Positions 8,245-17,164 of a DNA stretch of 64,000 bases are shown here, piece by piece. Under the pieces are notes generated by a model, which was not told the DNA's origin, made no database searches, and saw only the letters and a program-made list of their open reading frames with translations. The translations under genes were made by a program, and so were the position numbers. The stretch comes from Leifsonia sp. EB41 (GTDB lineage Bacteria > Actinomycetota > Actinomycetes > Actinomycetales > Microbacteriaceae): NCBI RefSeq assembly GCF_041262565.1, contig NZ_JBGCCJ010000001.1, positions 310,001-374,000 of the forward strand, written 5' to 3'. The stretch's first letter is position 1. Each line of letters begins with the position of its first letter.

Positions 8245-8901
8245 ATGACCGACGCCGACGTCTTCCCTACGGGCACCATCCAGGTTTTCATCGTGGAAGA
8301 CGGGTTAATCCCCCTCCGCGAGCTCGAGTACGACGTCCGTTCGGCGGCTCGCCTTGTAGGCCTCGGAGTCTGGCTGGGGGCAACCCGTGATTTCGACGAG
8401 TCGGGATCGAACGACGCTTTCCTCGCTACCGAGGCGATCGACTTCATGCGCGTCGCAGCTGTCAACTACGGCAGCCCGCTCACGCTCGACCTGCAGTTGT
8501 GGGAGGAAGCCGTCGCGTTCGCGATCGCGGCGACGCCGACCATCACCGCACTAATGAAGGGCATCGGGAGAGTCCGTCGTGATTTCGCCCAGGCCAGCGA
8601 GGCGAACGCCCGCAGAGATCTGGCGAATGAACAAGCCGAGTCGTTGCGATCCAACCGAAGATCACGCGAACATCAGGATCAGCTTCGGGCGCTCCGTCAG
8701 GTAGCTGGAGAAGTCCGCGCAAATGTCCCACCGGAAACGTTCCAGCGAATCGACTACCTCTTGCGCGAGGCCACCTTGTATCCGGAGAAGATGCAGGACT
8801 CGATCGATGCCCTCTTCGCACTCGCGAACAAGACGGTCCGCATCCAGGCAGTCCCTGTTGGTCCCGACGATGATCTCTCGACTGAGACGGACGTGGCCTG
8901 A
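8245..8901 (+). CDS. hypothetical protein
   Basis: A 218-aa product from MTDADVFPTGTIQVFIVED (ATG 8245); longer in-frame starts add unlikely residues. The N-terminal half is mixed alpha/beta, with a moderately hydrophobic helix LWEEAVAFAIAATPTITALM (about 84-103). The second half, rich in Arg/Glu/Gln (about 115-165), is a probable coiled coil. No family recognised. It is divergent from the 94-aa gene across about 150 bp. Confidence 0.6.
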   Translation: MTDADVFPTGTIQVFIVEDGLIPLRELEYDVRSAARLVGLGVWLGATRDFDESGSNDAFLATEAIDFMRVAAVNYGSPLTLDLQLWEEAVAFAIAATPTITALMKGIGRVRRDFAQASEANARRDLANEQAESLRSNRRSREHQDQLRALRQVAGEVRANVPPETFQRIDYLLREATLYPEKMQDSIDALFALANKTVRIQAVPVGPDDDLSTETDVA

Positions 8902-8925
8902 GCGTCGGCTCATCTCTCCTACGCC

Positions 8926-9141
8926 TCAGCCTGACGAGTCGTGCCCGGCGCCGGCCTCTTCGGTGTACCGCTGCCATGACCGGATCAGCTCGATGGGCGT
9001 CTGCTTCCCCGACAACACGACGCGCGCGATATCGTTCGCGTAGATGTTCCGCATTTCCTCTGCCGCGCGCTTCAGCGGCCCGTCTTGCTCCCCGATGGTG
9101 AGTTGAGTGTATGCGTGACCACCGTCAGTTCGCAGTCCCAC
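8926..9141 (-). CDS. small hypothetical protein
   Basis: A 71-aa product with a plausible, helix-forming composition (GPLKRAAEEMRNIYANDIAR, then SGKQTPIELIRSWQRYTEEA). It converges on the 218-aa gene with a 24-nt gap. No motif recognised. Retained because its composition is protein-like, unlike the alternative frames. Confidence 0.45.
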   Translation of the reverse strand: MGLRTDGGHAYTQLTIGEQDGPLKRAAEEMRNIYANDIARVVLSGKQTPIELIRSWQRYTEEAGAGHDSSG

Positions 9142-9289
9142 AACGAGTCAGTCTGCCGTACCACCCTCGCCGCAGATCACCCTCTCTGCGGCCGTGTCCG
9201 CCAGCCTGAGGCACTGACCCCGATTTCGAGGCATCCGTACCCCTCTTTCAGCGGTTCGTTCAATAGAGAAGAAGTCTCGCTAGCCATAC

Positions 9290-9694
9290 GTGCCAGAAAT
9301 GCCAGATAGGCCTATCGGGCACGTCTTGCATTGGTGGAGACTCCAGAAATGCCACGTGACCAGAACAGCCAGACGGACCGGATCCGATAAGGATGCCGAT
9401 TTCTTGATCGCGACTGCGCGGGAGGAGTACGCCTCAAGGTATGACTTCGACGCGCAGAGTAGAGCCGACCATGGCGAGTACAACGGCATCGCTGAAGATC
9501 TCCTTGTCCCCGATCTGCGCCAGTGGGCCAGCGTCGCTCGCGATCTGCTCGCGGACATCGAGCTTCAGCTCGACGAGATCCGAGCCGGCTCGGCCGACGA
9601 GTACACGTCTCGGACGACCTGGCTTCATCGGGCGGCGGCAGGCATTGACGGAGAGCGGCGGCCACACGGGCCACACGGGCGCGCGCAACATTGA
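9290..9694 (+). CDS. hypothetical protein, weakly supported
   Basis: Up to 134 aa. The central section (DADFLIATAREEYASRYDFD and DLRQWASVARDLLADIELQL) looks like a real helical protein, whereas the first 30 and last 20 residues do not. The start could be internal. No clear ribosome binding site, and no family recognised. It may be a fragment of a larger decayed gene. Confidence 0.4.
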   Translation: MPEMPDRPIGHVLHWWRLQKCHVTRTARRTGSDKDADFLIATAREEYASRYDFDAQSRADHGEYNGIAEDLLVPDLRQWASVARDLLADIELQLDEIRAGSADEYTSRTTWLHRAAAGIDGERRPHGPHGRAQH

Positions 9695-9904
9695 CGCCCG
9701 GCGCCGCCTACTCCGAGCTCCCTGTTTCCTTCACCGAATCACCGGCGGCGCCTGCCTCTAACGCCATTTGCTCAGTGGCCGCGTGCAGCTCCTCAAAACG
9801 CTGGCAGCGTCTCGCGCGCCCAGTCACCGGTCGGGTTTGTCATGCAACGCATTTGAATTACTCATCGCAGGGTCCGCCCGAAGCGGCGCGAGCGAAGGCG
9901 GCCT

Positions 9905-10573
9905 ATGCCTCGCCCCGCGGCCACCTGTACTTCGGTGACATCAGCGGTGCAGTATCCTGTTTTGCGCCAGTATGAGCATGTGAAGGATGAACGGCCCAAT
10001 CGCGGAATCGGCGAGGACCTCGCGCTGATCCGTGCGCACGATGGTCACATCATGTCCATGGCCAACAGATTGGATGAGCGCCTCATTCACCCAGGCGAGT
10101 GGTTCACTGATGGCGATATGTCCGACCGCTCGCGTCCGGCGTGGATTGCTATGAAGCCGGGCGAAAAGCTTAGGGCGCTCGCGAGGGTAATGCCGAAGGA
10201 TTGGCGAGACGGCGAGATGCTCCGAGATCGCACCAAGAGGTGCATGGATTATCGAAACGTCCTTGGTCATGGAACACCCGAATTTCGGTTTGCCGGCGAC
10301 GGATCGACGACCTGGGAGCGGAAGTCGATGCGCGGGGCGGAACCAATCGATATCTCCAGCTTTCACCTTTGGGAAACGCGGTTCGCCGTGGTCGAGGCCA
10401 GTTGGAAACTCCTGATCTATCCAGGGTCTCTCTGGATGGCAGACAGCGGGTTGAAGCCTGACCAAATTGGCTTGCCAGAGCTTGTCAGATCCGATGCACC
10501 ACCGCCGGCCGACCCCGAGAGCACGAAGGAATGGCTACGAGTGGTCCGCTGGGTATTCCCGCCAGCGAAGTAG
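9905..10573 (+). CDS. hypothetical protein with HEPN-like RNxxxH motif
   Basis: A 222-aa product; a GTG at 9980 (VKDERPNRGIGEDLAL) is an equally likely start. A central helix pair is followed by CMDYRNVLGHGTPEF, whose R-x4-H spacing is that of HEPN RNases. A Trp-rich C-terminal region follows (SSFHLWETRFAVVEASWKLL, LRVVRWVF). Assignment to HEPN rests on that one motif and a helical context. No toxin-antitoxin partner is next to it. Confidence 0.5.
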   Translation: MPRPAATCTSVTSAVQYPVLRQYEHVKDERPNRGIGEDLALIRAHDGHIMSMANRLDERLIHPGEWFTDGDMSDRSRPAWIAMKPGEKLRALARVMPKDWRDGEMLRDRTKRCMDYRNVLGHGTPEFRFAGDGSTTWERKSMRGAEPIDISSFHLWETRFAVVEASWKLLIYPGSLWMADSGLKPDQIGLPELVRSDAPPPADPESTKEWLRVVRWVFPPAK

Positions 10574-10702
10574 CGTAATCCTTTCAAGATGGCGATCATC
10601 GCGGTGCAAGCATTACCCCAAGCTCACCACCTCGACCTGCCCGCAAACGCGCGGATTGCGCCCGGGCTCCTGCTTCCCGCCAGTTGGATCGTCTCCGATC
10701 CG

Positions 10703-10900
10703 GAAACGGACAGTGTTTGTGGCGGAGAGACACCTTATGGTGGCGGTCGACAGCAAACGGACAGCCCTGCTGGCGGAAAGGCAATCTGTTTTGGCGGTCG
10801 ACAGCAGCTGTCGGTGCCCCCAGCAGATTGTCCCTATCAGCAACCCTCAAGTGCTCTCGCCAGCAAATTGTCCGCGATCTCCGCCAAATCGATCGTCCGT
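10703..10900. repeat. degenerate inverted repeat array, copy A
   Basis: Units of the type GGCGGAAAGRCAATCTGTTT plus TGGCGGTCGACAGC run rightward (for example 10772-10804). They are mirrored by CAGATTGTCC, CAAATTGTCC and CCGCCAAATCGATCGTCCG units to the right (10824-10899), around a centre GTCGACAGCAGCTGTCGG (10797-10814). The same pieces recur at 11,285 and 17,584. They resemble multiple terminal repeats of an IS21-like element without its transposase genes, or a MITE. The rest of the 10574-11000 gap holds no gene that I can support. Confidence 0.6.
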
Positions 10901-11000
10901 TGCGCCGCAACGTGCAAGGCGGACCCGCTAGAGGATCGTCAACCGCGATTGAGATGCTCGTGTCGTCACAAGCCTCTGCTACGCCGGTCCGAGGACCTCC

Positions 11001-11210
11001 CTACTTCCCAGAGGCCAGCAGATAAATGCCCGTAGCGATCGCGATGACCATCAGCCCGCTGACGACCGCAACAGTTGCCGGTCCGCCCCGATTGATCGTT
11101 CCGGTCGTTGCTCGCTGTCGACGGCCTGGGCCGCCGGTGATGAACCATCCGCCTGCGCCGGCGAGAACGATGAAGACAAGAACAAGTAGAGCGATCCCCA
11201 ATCCGTTCAC
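11001..11210 (-). CDS. small two-TM membrane protein
   Basis: A 69-aa product: MNGLGIALLVLVFIVLAGAG forms a first TM segment, a short basic loop (GGPGRRQRATTGTINRGG) follows, then a second TM (PATVAVVSGLMVIAIATGIY). The reading is clean, with membrane-protein composition. Function unknown. It lies between two repeat arrays. Confidence 0.65.
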   Translation of the reverse strand: MNGLGIALLVLVFIVLAGAGGWFITGGPGRRQRATTGTINRGGPATVAVVSGLMVIAIATGIYLLASGK

Positions 11211-11284
11211 CTGTTCATCCTTGTATCAATCGCCTTCGAAGACAGCGCGTATCGCCCATGTGTCTAGCCCACTACACGCGCAAA

Positions 11285-11427
11285 GGGACAAACTCCGCGA
11301 CAGAAAGACAATCTATCGCGACCGTCGACAGCTGTCGGCCGGGCGAACAGATTGTCCTGCTTCGCCGCCTTCGGACCGTGTCCGCCTGAGAGATTGTCCT
11401 CGCTGACCGCCAAACAGATTGTCCGCG
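11285..11427. repeat. degenerate inverted repeat array, copy B
   Basis: A GACAATCTATCGCGACCG unit runs into GTCGACAGCTGTCGGCC (11324-11340), the centre. The opposite arm holds three leftward units: ACAGATTGTCC (11347-11357), AGATTGTCC (11391-11399) and CCGCCAAACAGATTGTCCGC (11408-11427). The layout matches copy A at 10,703. It fills most of the 296-bp gap between 11210 and 11507, and no gene is seen there. Confidence 0.6.
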
Positions 11428-11506
11428 ACCCGGATGGCATGACGACTCCACCACCCGAGGCGGCGACGTCGCGTCGTTTGTCTGCAGGCCCGCTAGAGTG
11501 ACGCAG

Positions 11507-12064
11507 ATGAGTCAAGCCGACAGCGCGAGCCCCCTCTTCCTCGCAGCGCCGCACCGCAGCGTGGTGGCAAGTATCGCCGGTGGGGTCTTTATCGGCATCG
11601 TTGGTCTTCTCGCCGTCGTGGGCATCTTCGTCCCGTACACGCCAGCAGAGAGCACCGTCCGGCTGCCGCTGATCATCGGTGCGATCCTGCTGCTCACCTT
11701 CGCTGTGTTCTGCGTCGCGCGCGCTCCCAGACTCGGGGTGACGCTCTACGCCGACCGCGCGGTCGTCACCGGCCAGCTCTGGTCACGCACGGTGCCCCGC
11801 GATTCGATTGAGGACATCGCACCGTTGCCCGCGCTCATCTGGCGCGACGCCCAAGGTCGGAAGCACCACACCCAGATCAACGCGCTAGCCATCTGGCGCG
11901 ACGCTGATGATGCGCCTGCAGAAGTGCGCGACGAAATAGCCGAGAAGACCAAAGCCCTCATCGAGTGGGCTCGCGCTGGCGACAACGCTTTCGCCCGGGT
12001 GCCAGCTCAGACTGCGGGCGTCGCCGACGACACCGAGGACCCATTCACGACTCTGGGCTTGTAA
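11507..12064 (+). CDS. PH-like membrane protein
   Basis: A 185-aa product from MSQADSASPLFLAAPHRS. Two TM helices (about 22-44 and 51-71) are followed by RLGVTLYADRAVVTGQLWSR and VPRDSIEDI, the pattern of bacterial PH (bPH) domains. The C-terminal tail is acidic and soluble. A GTG three codons upstream is an alternative start. The neighbouring minus-strand gene also encodes a PH-like fold. Function unknown. Confidence 0.65.
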   Translation: MSQADSASPLFLAAPHRSVVASIAGGVFIGIVGLLAVVGIFVPYTPAESTVRLPLIIGAILLLTFAVFCVARAPRLGVTLYADRAVVTGQLWSRTVPRDSIEDIAPLPALIWRDAQGRKHHTQINALAIWRDADDAPAEVRDEIAEKTKALIEWARAGDNAFARVPAQTAGVADDTEDPFTTLGL

Positions 12065-12105
12065 GCACTAAGCGCATCAGGGCGCACCAGTGCGACTGCG
12101 CGGCG

Positions 12106-12444
12106 CTACGGCTGAACCGCGTAACCCGCGCTCTCCAGAGCACGCTGAACCTGGGCGATCCGGAACCAACTGGCGATGGTCGCCGATCCGTTTCCTTCGC
12201 CCGTCTCCCACTTCACCCGAACATACCCAGGGCCACGGCGCACAGAGGCGATGGAAGTTCGCGGGATCCACGCGGAGGACCCCATTCCGCTCACCAGCAG
12301 CCCGTTCTCGTAGATCTCGAGCTTCCGCGGGAACGGCCAGCCGACGTTCACTGGGGCGATCCCCGTCCGAAAGCCGATACTCTGCGGGGCCAACTTCGCC
12401 ACGAGGCGTCCCCGAGATTCGGCAGCCGTCGAGTCAGCGTTCAT
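12106..12444 (-). CDS. PH-like domain protein
   Basis: A 112-aa soluble product. PRKLEIYENGLLVSGMGSSA, then WIPRTSIASVRRGPGYVRVKW, is the beta-strand pattern of small PH-like domains; the C-terminal helix RIAQVQRALESAGY closes the fold. It follows the DUF4190-type gene by 16 nt on the same strand, which implies one transcript. Exact role unknown. Confidence 0.65.
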   Translation of the reverse strand: MNADSTAAESRGRLVAKLAPQSIGFRTGIAPVNVGWPFPRKLEIYENGLLVSGMGSSAWIPRTSIASVRRGPGYVRVKWETGEGNGSATIASWFRIAQVQRALESAGYAVQP

Positions 12445-12460
12445 GAGTTCCGTCCTCGCT

Positions 12461-12757
12461 CTACCTGAAGTGCGACGCGATGAACACGACGGCCCAGAAC
12501 ACGAACCCGGCCGCGCCGATGATCATGCCCGCGATCGCTAGGCCCTTGCCGCGTGCACGACCCTGTGCTGCCGCCCGGAACCCGCGACCGGAGAGCGCAG
12601 CTCCGAGGACCCCGATGAACCCGAACACGAACAGGCTCACGCAGGAGATCACGAACCCCCAGATCGCCAACTGACTGAACGGCAATCGCTGAACCGGCTG
12701 GGCCGCTGGGACCTCGCCGTTCGACGGTTCGGCTGCAACGAACTCGGACTCATCCAT
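12461..12757 (-). CDS. DUF4190-like two-TM membrane protein
   Basis: A 98-aa product. The start at 12757 (MDESEFVAAEPSN) was chosen because GGGGGAGAAACG lies directly upstream. After a 30-residue acidic tail, LAIWGFVISCVSLFVFGFIG and GLAIAGMIIGAAGFVFWAVV form two TM segments around RGFRAAAQGRARGKGL, the standard DUF4190 layout. Function unknown; it may be co-transcribed with the PH-like gene. Confidence 0.75.
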   Translation of the reverse strand: MDESEFVAAEPSNGEVPAAQPVQRLPFSQLAIWGFVISCVSLFVFGFIGVLGAALSGRGFRAAAQGRARGKGLAIAGMIIGAAGFVFWAVVFIASHFR

Positions 12758-12963
12758 CGTTTCTCCCCCAATGCGACGCGGCGCGTCGGCTGGCATGACT
12801 TTAGCGGGAGATGACGCGCAAGCGTGAGGAAAGCCGTCGTGTCGCGGCCGAGGAAAGCACCCAACGTCGAGCTCGGCTCCGCGGAATGGCGCTGGGCCAG
12901 CTATTCCCCGCACGGCCCCTTCGATGCTTAGATGACAGCCAGAAGAGGATCGAGAATGAACCC

Positions 12964-13407
12964 ATGCTGAGAATGACCCACACGGCCGCTATCGCCGCGA
13001 CCGCCACGTTCGCGGTCATGCTCGCCCTGACGGGATGCACCGCCCCCGACCTGGGTGGCGACCCTTCGGCCGCGCAGGCCCTCAAAGCGCGTTCAGTGCC
13101 GCCGCCAGCGTCGGCCTCCTGGCCCAAGATCACCGCTGCTGGCTCGTCTAGCACGACCATTGCGTTGCATGTTCCCGCCGGCGCGACACACTTCATGGAA
13201 AGCTTCGACTGCCGCAACGGCAGCACCGACGGGGAGAATCCGTTCGGCGTCGTACTCCGCGAGGACCCGCAGGGACTGCAGCGGAAGCCCTGCGTAAACG
13301 GCCCCTTCACTTACCTGATCTTCGTCAAGCCGGGCACGGTCGAGCACTTGGACGTGACCATACCGGCAGGCGCGCATTTCACCCTGACTGGAAAGTACCT
13401 GGGCTGA
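12964..13407 (+). CDS. small lipoprotein, paralogue of the one at 17161
   Basis: A 147-aa product from MLRMTHTAAIAATATFAVM with lipobox ALTGC. The mature domain has a VPAGATHFMESFDCRNG strand, a second Cys in QRKPCVNGPF, and a closing VTIPAGAHFTLTG. The 17161 protein shows the same order (WP, VPAGA, C, C-containing loop, VVPDTT). Both look like small beta-sandwich lipoproteins with one disulfide. Function unknown. Confidence 0.7.
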   Translation: MLRMTHTAAIAATATFAVMLALTGCTAPDLGGDPSAAQALKARSVPPPASASWPKITAAGSSSTTIALHVPAGATHFMESFDCRNGSTDGENPFGVVLREDPQGLQRKPCVNGPFTYLIFVKPGTVEHLDVTIPAGAHFTLTGKYLG

Positions 13408-13528
13408 CGCGGGCCCCCAATCGGTCCGCCCACAGGCCGAAGAGTTGAAGACTGACAGCCAGCCGCCGGCCTCTGGTGGCCACCCCGTAATACCGGAAGC
13501 CGCGTAGCGCGTTGTTGCGCTCCTTCCG

Positions 13529-14158
13529 TCAGCCGCCGATGCCAAGCATGGTGCCGGGCGGCGCGGTGGCGCAGACCGAATTGTCAGCCTTGGCGAAAGC
13601 GTCAGCGCGGATTCCTGATCCCGAGCCCACACTCGTCACGGTGAAGATAAGGGCCTCAAGCGACGTCGGCGCGGGCTCATCCACGACGGTCCCGCCCGTC
13701 GCTCGGGAGTCGCCCGCCTGCGGTGTCTCGTTCCCGCCGGTGACCTGCATGCCCTGACTTGGATGCGACCGGAGCCACGCCAGCGCGGCGTCGGCGGACA
13801 CGTTCGGCAGCGTCCAGTACCCCACGGCATCGGCCATCGGCTGGCACCACATGCCCGTGCTCGAGCCACTCGCGACGCCGACAGGTCGGGTGCTGGATCT
13901 CACCGCGACGGCCGGCACGACCGCTCCGGCCAACCAGAGATCGGCTTTGTGCTGAGCAGCTGCGTCAACGGTTCCGCCGGGGTTTGTCACTGGAAATGTG
14001 GGGTTCGCCTGCTCCGCCATAGGCGCGCTCGACGCCACCCCCGTCGGCGTATCGTGCACGCCTGCCGCCGAGCCAGCGCAGGCTGTCAGCATCGACCCGA
14101 TGGCTAGTAACAGGACCGCCCCGGCGAAACAGACAGTTCGTGCACGTCGTCGTCTCAT
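13529..14158 (-). CDS. lipoprotein, fourth gene of the two-component operon
   Basis: A 209-aa product from MRRRRARTVCFAGAVLLLAI with lipobox LTACAG. An ATG at 14224 overlaps the upstream stop as ATGA and gives a 22-residue longer N-terminus; I prefer 14158 because it places the charged residues right before the hydrophobic core. The mature part is Val/Thr/Pro rich with CQPMADAVGYWTLPNVSADA and one further Cys. It is coupled to the membrane protein gene 14221-14823, so it probably acts with the sensor kinase system. No family recognised. Confidence 0.65.
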   Translation of the reverse strand: MRRRRARTVCFAGAVLLLAIGSMLTACAGSAAGVHDTPTGVASSAPMAEQANPTFPVTNPGGTVDAAAQHKADLWLAGAVVPAVAVRSSTRPVGVASGSSTGMWCQPMADAVGYWTLPNVSADAALAWLRSHPSQGMQVTGGNETPQAGDSRATGGTVVDEPAPTSLEALIFTVTSVGSGSGIRADAFAKADNSVCATAPPGTMLGIGG

Positions 14159-14220
14159 CGAGCCGAACTCTACCCGGCAGCGATCCTCCCCATTCACCAT
14201 CGGAACTGTGGCGATCGCGC

Positions 14221-14823
14221 TCATTCGTCCCCGAACTTTGTGGCCCACCGGTCATAGAGCGCCGGCTTATGAAGCATCGCGAGGGCCATCGGTAGCGTCG
14301 TACGAGGATTCCGTTTCTGTAGCCGCGTCAGAAGTTCACTGGCAACCGCATAGCGACCGAGCCGTCGGGCGCACAGCAATCCGACGAACCCGATCAAGAT
14401 GCCGAGAACGAAAGCCAGCATGGCCACATTGAAGCCAGCCTGGTTGCCGTTCGCGTGGAAGACGACTGCAAGGATGCCGCACACAACCGCGAGCTCGAAT
14501 ACAGCGAAACTCGACCATCCGAGTACCTGCCACCGCCGCCAACGCACGGCTGTCGGTTTGCCGAATCGGGACGCCCGATCTTCGAATGTACCCCGTGGCG
14601 CCGGGACGAGCGTTGCGACAGAACTGCGTCGGCGACGGGCACCCGAAAGAACAAGGATGATGCCGCCTATGGCGAGCAGACCTGCACAGATTACGACGGC
14701 GTCCCAGGCACCCCACGGGTCCTCCGAACTGGGGTCGGAGGACGCTCCGGCAGAGAACCTCCAGAGTCCGAAGCCCGCGATCAACGCCATCGCCAGTACC
14801 GCGTACGGTCGCCAGCTCTTCAT
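14221..14823 (-). CDS. membrane protein, third gene of the two-component operon
   Basis: A 200-aa product starting MKSWRPYAVLAMALIAGFGL. Four TM segments (about 6-22, 43-60, 104-123, 131-151) are separated by a basic loop GARRRRSSVATLVPAPRG and end in a soluble tail. Its start overlaps the stop of the response regulator gene by 4 nt, so it is translationally coupled to it. This suggests a membrane component or target of the signalling pair. No family recognised. Confidence 0.65.
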   Translation of the reverse strand: MKSWRPYAVLAMALIAGFGLWRFSAGASSDPSSEDPWGAWDAVVICAGLLAIGGIILVLSGARRRRSSVATLVPAPRGTFEDRASRFGKPTAVRWRRWQVLGWSSFAVFELAVVCGILAVVFHANGNQAGFNVAMLAFVLGILIGFVGLLCARRLGRYAVASELLTRLQKRNPRTTLPMALAMLHKPALYDRWATKFGDE

Positions 14824-15428
14824 GATCCCCCGTCGAGCAGGCGCAGCCGGACGACTTTCCGCACGGCGTCGATTCGCGAGGTGGCTTGGAGTTTCGCGTA
14901 GATGTTGGTTGTGTGCCTTTTGACGGTGCCTTCGGTGATGTTGAGGCGTTTGCTGATCTCGCGGTTGGTGTAAGCCTGCGCGATCATCCTGATGACTTCC
15001 AATTCCCGTTCCGTGAGAACGCGATCCGGTGGGCTCTTCTGTAGCCCCTCGTCCGGCGGGGAGGCCGCGTGAGGTCGTGCGGCCGCGATGAGGCGGTGGA
15101 GCGCGTCCTCGCTGATGCTCTTGTCCGCGAAGGCCGAAGCGCCCGCGCGGGTGAGCTGGCGCTGAAGGACGGCGTCGGTGTGCATGGTGAGGATGATGAC
15201 AGCCGTCGTCGGCGACCGTCGTCGGACTGTGGTGATGGTCTGCTCGGGCGGCGGCCCGGGCATCTCGACATCCAGCAGCAGGACGTCGGGTGCGGTGTCC
15301 ACTGCGAGTCTGATCGCGGCGTCCCCGTCGCTTGCTTCACCGACGACGTCGAAGTAGCGTTCGATGAGGGCGCGCACTCCCTTGCGGAAGAGGGCGTGGT
15401 CATCGGCGAGCACCACTGTCCGGGTCAT
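14820..15428 (-). CDS. NarL/FixJ-family response regulator
   Basis: A 202-aa product. Residues 1-120 form the receiver domain: acidic ADDH (9-11), phospho-acceptor D53 in DVLLLDVEMPG, Thr in IILTMHTD and the K in FADKSIS. Residues about 138-200 form a LuxR HTH (LTERELEVIRMIAQAYTNRE, EGTVKRHTTNIYAKL). It overlaps the kinase gene by 4 nt, so the two are a cognate pair. DNA targets unknown; the divergent lipoprotein genes at 16,676 are natural candidates. Confidence 0.92.
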   Translation of the reverse strand: MTRTVVLADDHALFRKGVRALIERYFDVVGEASDGDAAIRLAVDTAPDVLLLDVEMPGPPPEQTITTVRRRSPTTAVIILTMHTDAVLQRQLTRAGASAFADKSISEDALHRLIAAARPHAASPPDEGLQKSPPDRVLTERELEVIRMIAQAYTNREISKRLNITEGTVKRHTTNIYAKLQATSRIDAVRKVVRLRLLDGGS

Positions 15429-16573
15429 GTGCTGGACTCCCGGCGTGCGATCGTCAAAGCCACAGTGGTCCCGGCTCCCGGGCGGGAGTGGATCGACAAG
15501 TCCGCGCCGATGAGTTCTGCGCGTTCCTGGGCGGCGATCAGGCCGAGAGCGCCCGGCCGGATCGTGTCGCGCTCGAAGCCGACTCCGTCGTCCGCGACGC
15601 TGATCCGCAACCGGTCGGGGTGCCAGGTGGAGACCACGCTGATGCGGCCGGCGCGGGAGTGGCGGCGTGCGTTGTGGATGGCTTCGCGGACGATGATGAA
15701 CGCTTCCTCCTGGACACCGGCCGGCAGGGAGCGCGGGGTGCCCTTGCTCGTGGCGTCAACGTGCGGCGGGTCCGAGACGAGATCGGCGACGTAGTCGAGG
15801 ATCGCCTGATCGAGGAGTTTGTCGCCGACGGAGTGCCGGAGGTCGAGCGCCAGAGAGCGTGTCTCCTCCAAAGCCGACTCCAGCAGGTCGAGCGCTTCGG
15901 CGATGCGTCCCGCTGTGGAGCTCGTCGGTTGCCGGCTGAGGCGGACGCGCTGGATCCCGGCGGCGATCCCGTGTGCGACTCGATCGTGGAGTTCGCGTGA
16001 GATCCCGAGTCGTTCCTCAGTGTGGGCGACCGCCAGACGTTCCAGCAGCGCATCGACATAGGCGAGTGATGCCGGCACGACTTCATCCATGATCGCCGCG
16101 TTGAGTGCGCGGGCCACCGCCGACCCATCCTGATGGTCGATCGTGAGTTCGGTCAGAGCGATGTCGAACAGGAGGGTCGCCGCAGTGAGGCTGTCGCTGG
16201 GATGGATGTTCTGCTCAGCTCGTGTCCTCCCGACGCCGGTGGGCGGTGCGGGCGGGGGCGCATCCTCGACGGAGATACAGAGGAATTCGAACGTGCGCCG
16301 CAGAATCCGGTGGACCTGCGCGGCCACCTGTTCGCTGACCACCGGATCAGCGGTGAGCGCACTCCCTCGCGCGCTCAGCCGGCGAACCAGTTCGTCGGTG
16401 ATGCGGGCATCGAGACGGGCGGCCTCCTCCGCAGAGAGCTGGGCGGGGTTTCCGGGGACCACAGGACAATCATGGACGCTCGCGAGCCCGGCTCGCGCCA
16501 ACCGGGATGTGACTTTCGCTACATTCCCTCGCGCCCGAGAGCGCCGATAGCGTGAAGAAGAGCGTCGTGCCAC
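15425..16573 (-). CDS. soluble HisKA_3-type sensor histidine kinase
   Basis: A 382-aa product. ERLGISRELHDRVAHGIAAG holds the phospho-accepting H196 (HisKA_3), and the ATPase domain has EAIHNARRHSRAG (N box) and VADDGVGFE (G1 box), then GLIAAQERAELIGA and GAGTTV. No TM segment is seen. The N-terminal 180 residues have no recognised sensor domain, so the signal is probably cytoplasmic. The start is uncertain among several in-frame codons. It heads a four-gene operon running to 13529. Confidence 0.88.
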   Translation of the reverse strand: MARRSSSRYRRSRARGNVAKVTSRLARAGLASVHDCPVVPGNPAQLSAEEAARLDARITDELVRRLSARGSALTADPVVSEQVAAQVHRILRRTFEFLCISVEDAPPPAPPTGVGRTRAEQNIHPSDSLTAATLLFDIALTELTIDHQDGSAVARALNAAIMDEVVPASLAYVDALLERLAVAHTEERLGISRELHDRVAHGIAAGIQRVRLSRQPTSSTAGRIAEALDLLESALEETRSLALDLRHSVGDKLLDQAILDYVADLVSDPPHVDATSKGTPRSLPAGVQEEAFIIVREAIHNARRHSRAGRISVVSTWHPDRLRISVADDGVGFERDTIRPGALGLIAAQERAELIGADLSIHSRPGAGTTVALTIARRESST

Positions 16574-16675
16574 GGGGGATCGCGACGCTGGGTGGCAGGT
16601 GGTGGGGGACCTGCCACCCGAGCATCACGCCGGTCGAACCCACTGGGATCACGAAAACGGAAAGCTGGTTCACAC

Positions 16676-17164
16676 ATGAGTCGGACGCGGGGTCGCGGGT
16701 GGCTACTCGCCGCCGCTCTCGGTGTTGCGCTGACACTGGCGGCAGCGGTGACCGGTTGCAGCACTGCCTCGGATGCGAAGGCGCCGATCCCGAGCACCTC
16801 TGCACGACCGACAGCGTCCTCGGACCGTCCGGACGTGTCGATCCGCCGCGTCTTTCAACTCAGCGATGGCTCGACCGGACAAGGCTGCCTCACTCTCTCT
16901 GTGAAGCGCGACCCATCAGCCGCCGACCCCGCAACGGAGGAGGCGGTCGCGACAGCGCGTGCGATCGTCACAGAGCCTCGCTGGCAAACAGAGCGCGTCT
17001 CGCTGAGCGAAGTTTCGGCCGCAGACCTCAAGACAATGAAGGACCGAGGGGAGACCGAAACGGTCATCCTCGCAGGCCTCCTCCAGGACCACATCCAAGC
17101 TGCCATCGAACAAGCGGGCGCGAGCAGGGGAATCGTCACCTCCGGGTTCGTCGGTTGCCGATGA
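16676..17164 (+). CDS. lipoprotein divergent from the two-component operon
   Basis: A 162-aa product from MSRTRGRGWLLAAALGVALT, with a basic start, a hydrophobic core and lipobox VTGC. The mature part has GQGCLTLSVKRDP and a C-terminal Cys (SGFVGCR), suggesting one disulfide, with helical EEAVATARAIV and TVILAGLLQDHIQAAIEQAG regions. It is divergent from the kinase gene across 102 bp, a plausible shared regulatory region. Its stop overlaps the start of the next lipoprotein by 4 nt (ATGA). Confidence 0.7.
   Translation: MSRTRGRGWLLAAALGVALTLAAAVTGCSTASDAKAPIPSTSARPTASSDRPDVSIRRVFQLSDGSTGQGCLTLSVKRDPSAADPATEEAVATARAIVTEPRWQTERVSLSEVSAADLKTMKDRGETETVILAGLLQDHIQAAIEQAGASRGIVTSGFVGCR

Noticed and set aside
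10703-11427. An intact insertion sequence
   Set aside because: The repeated units look like element ends, but there is no transposase or istAB-like frame between or beside them.
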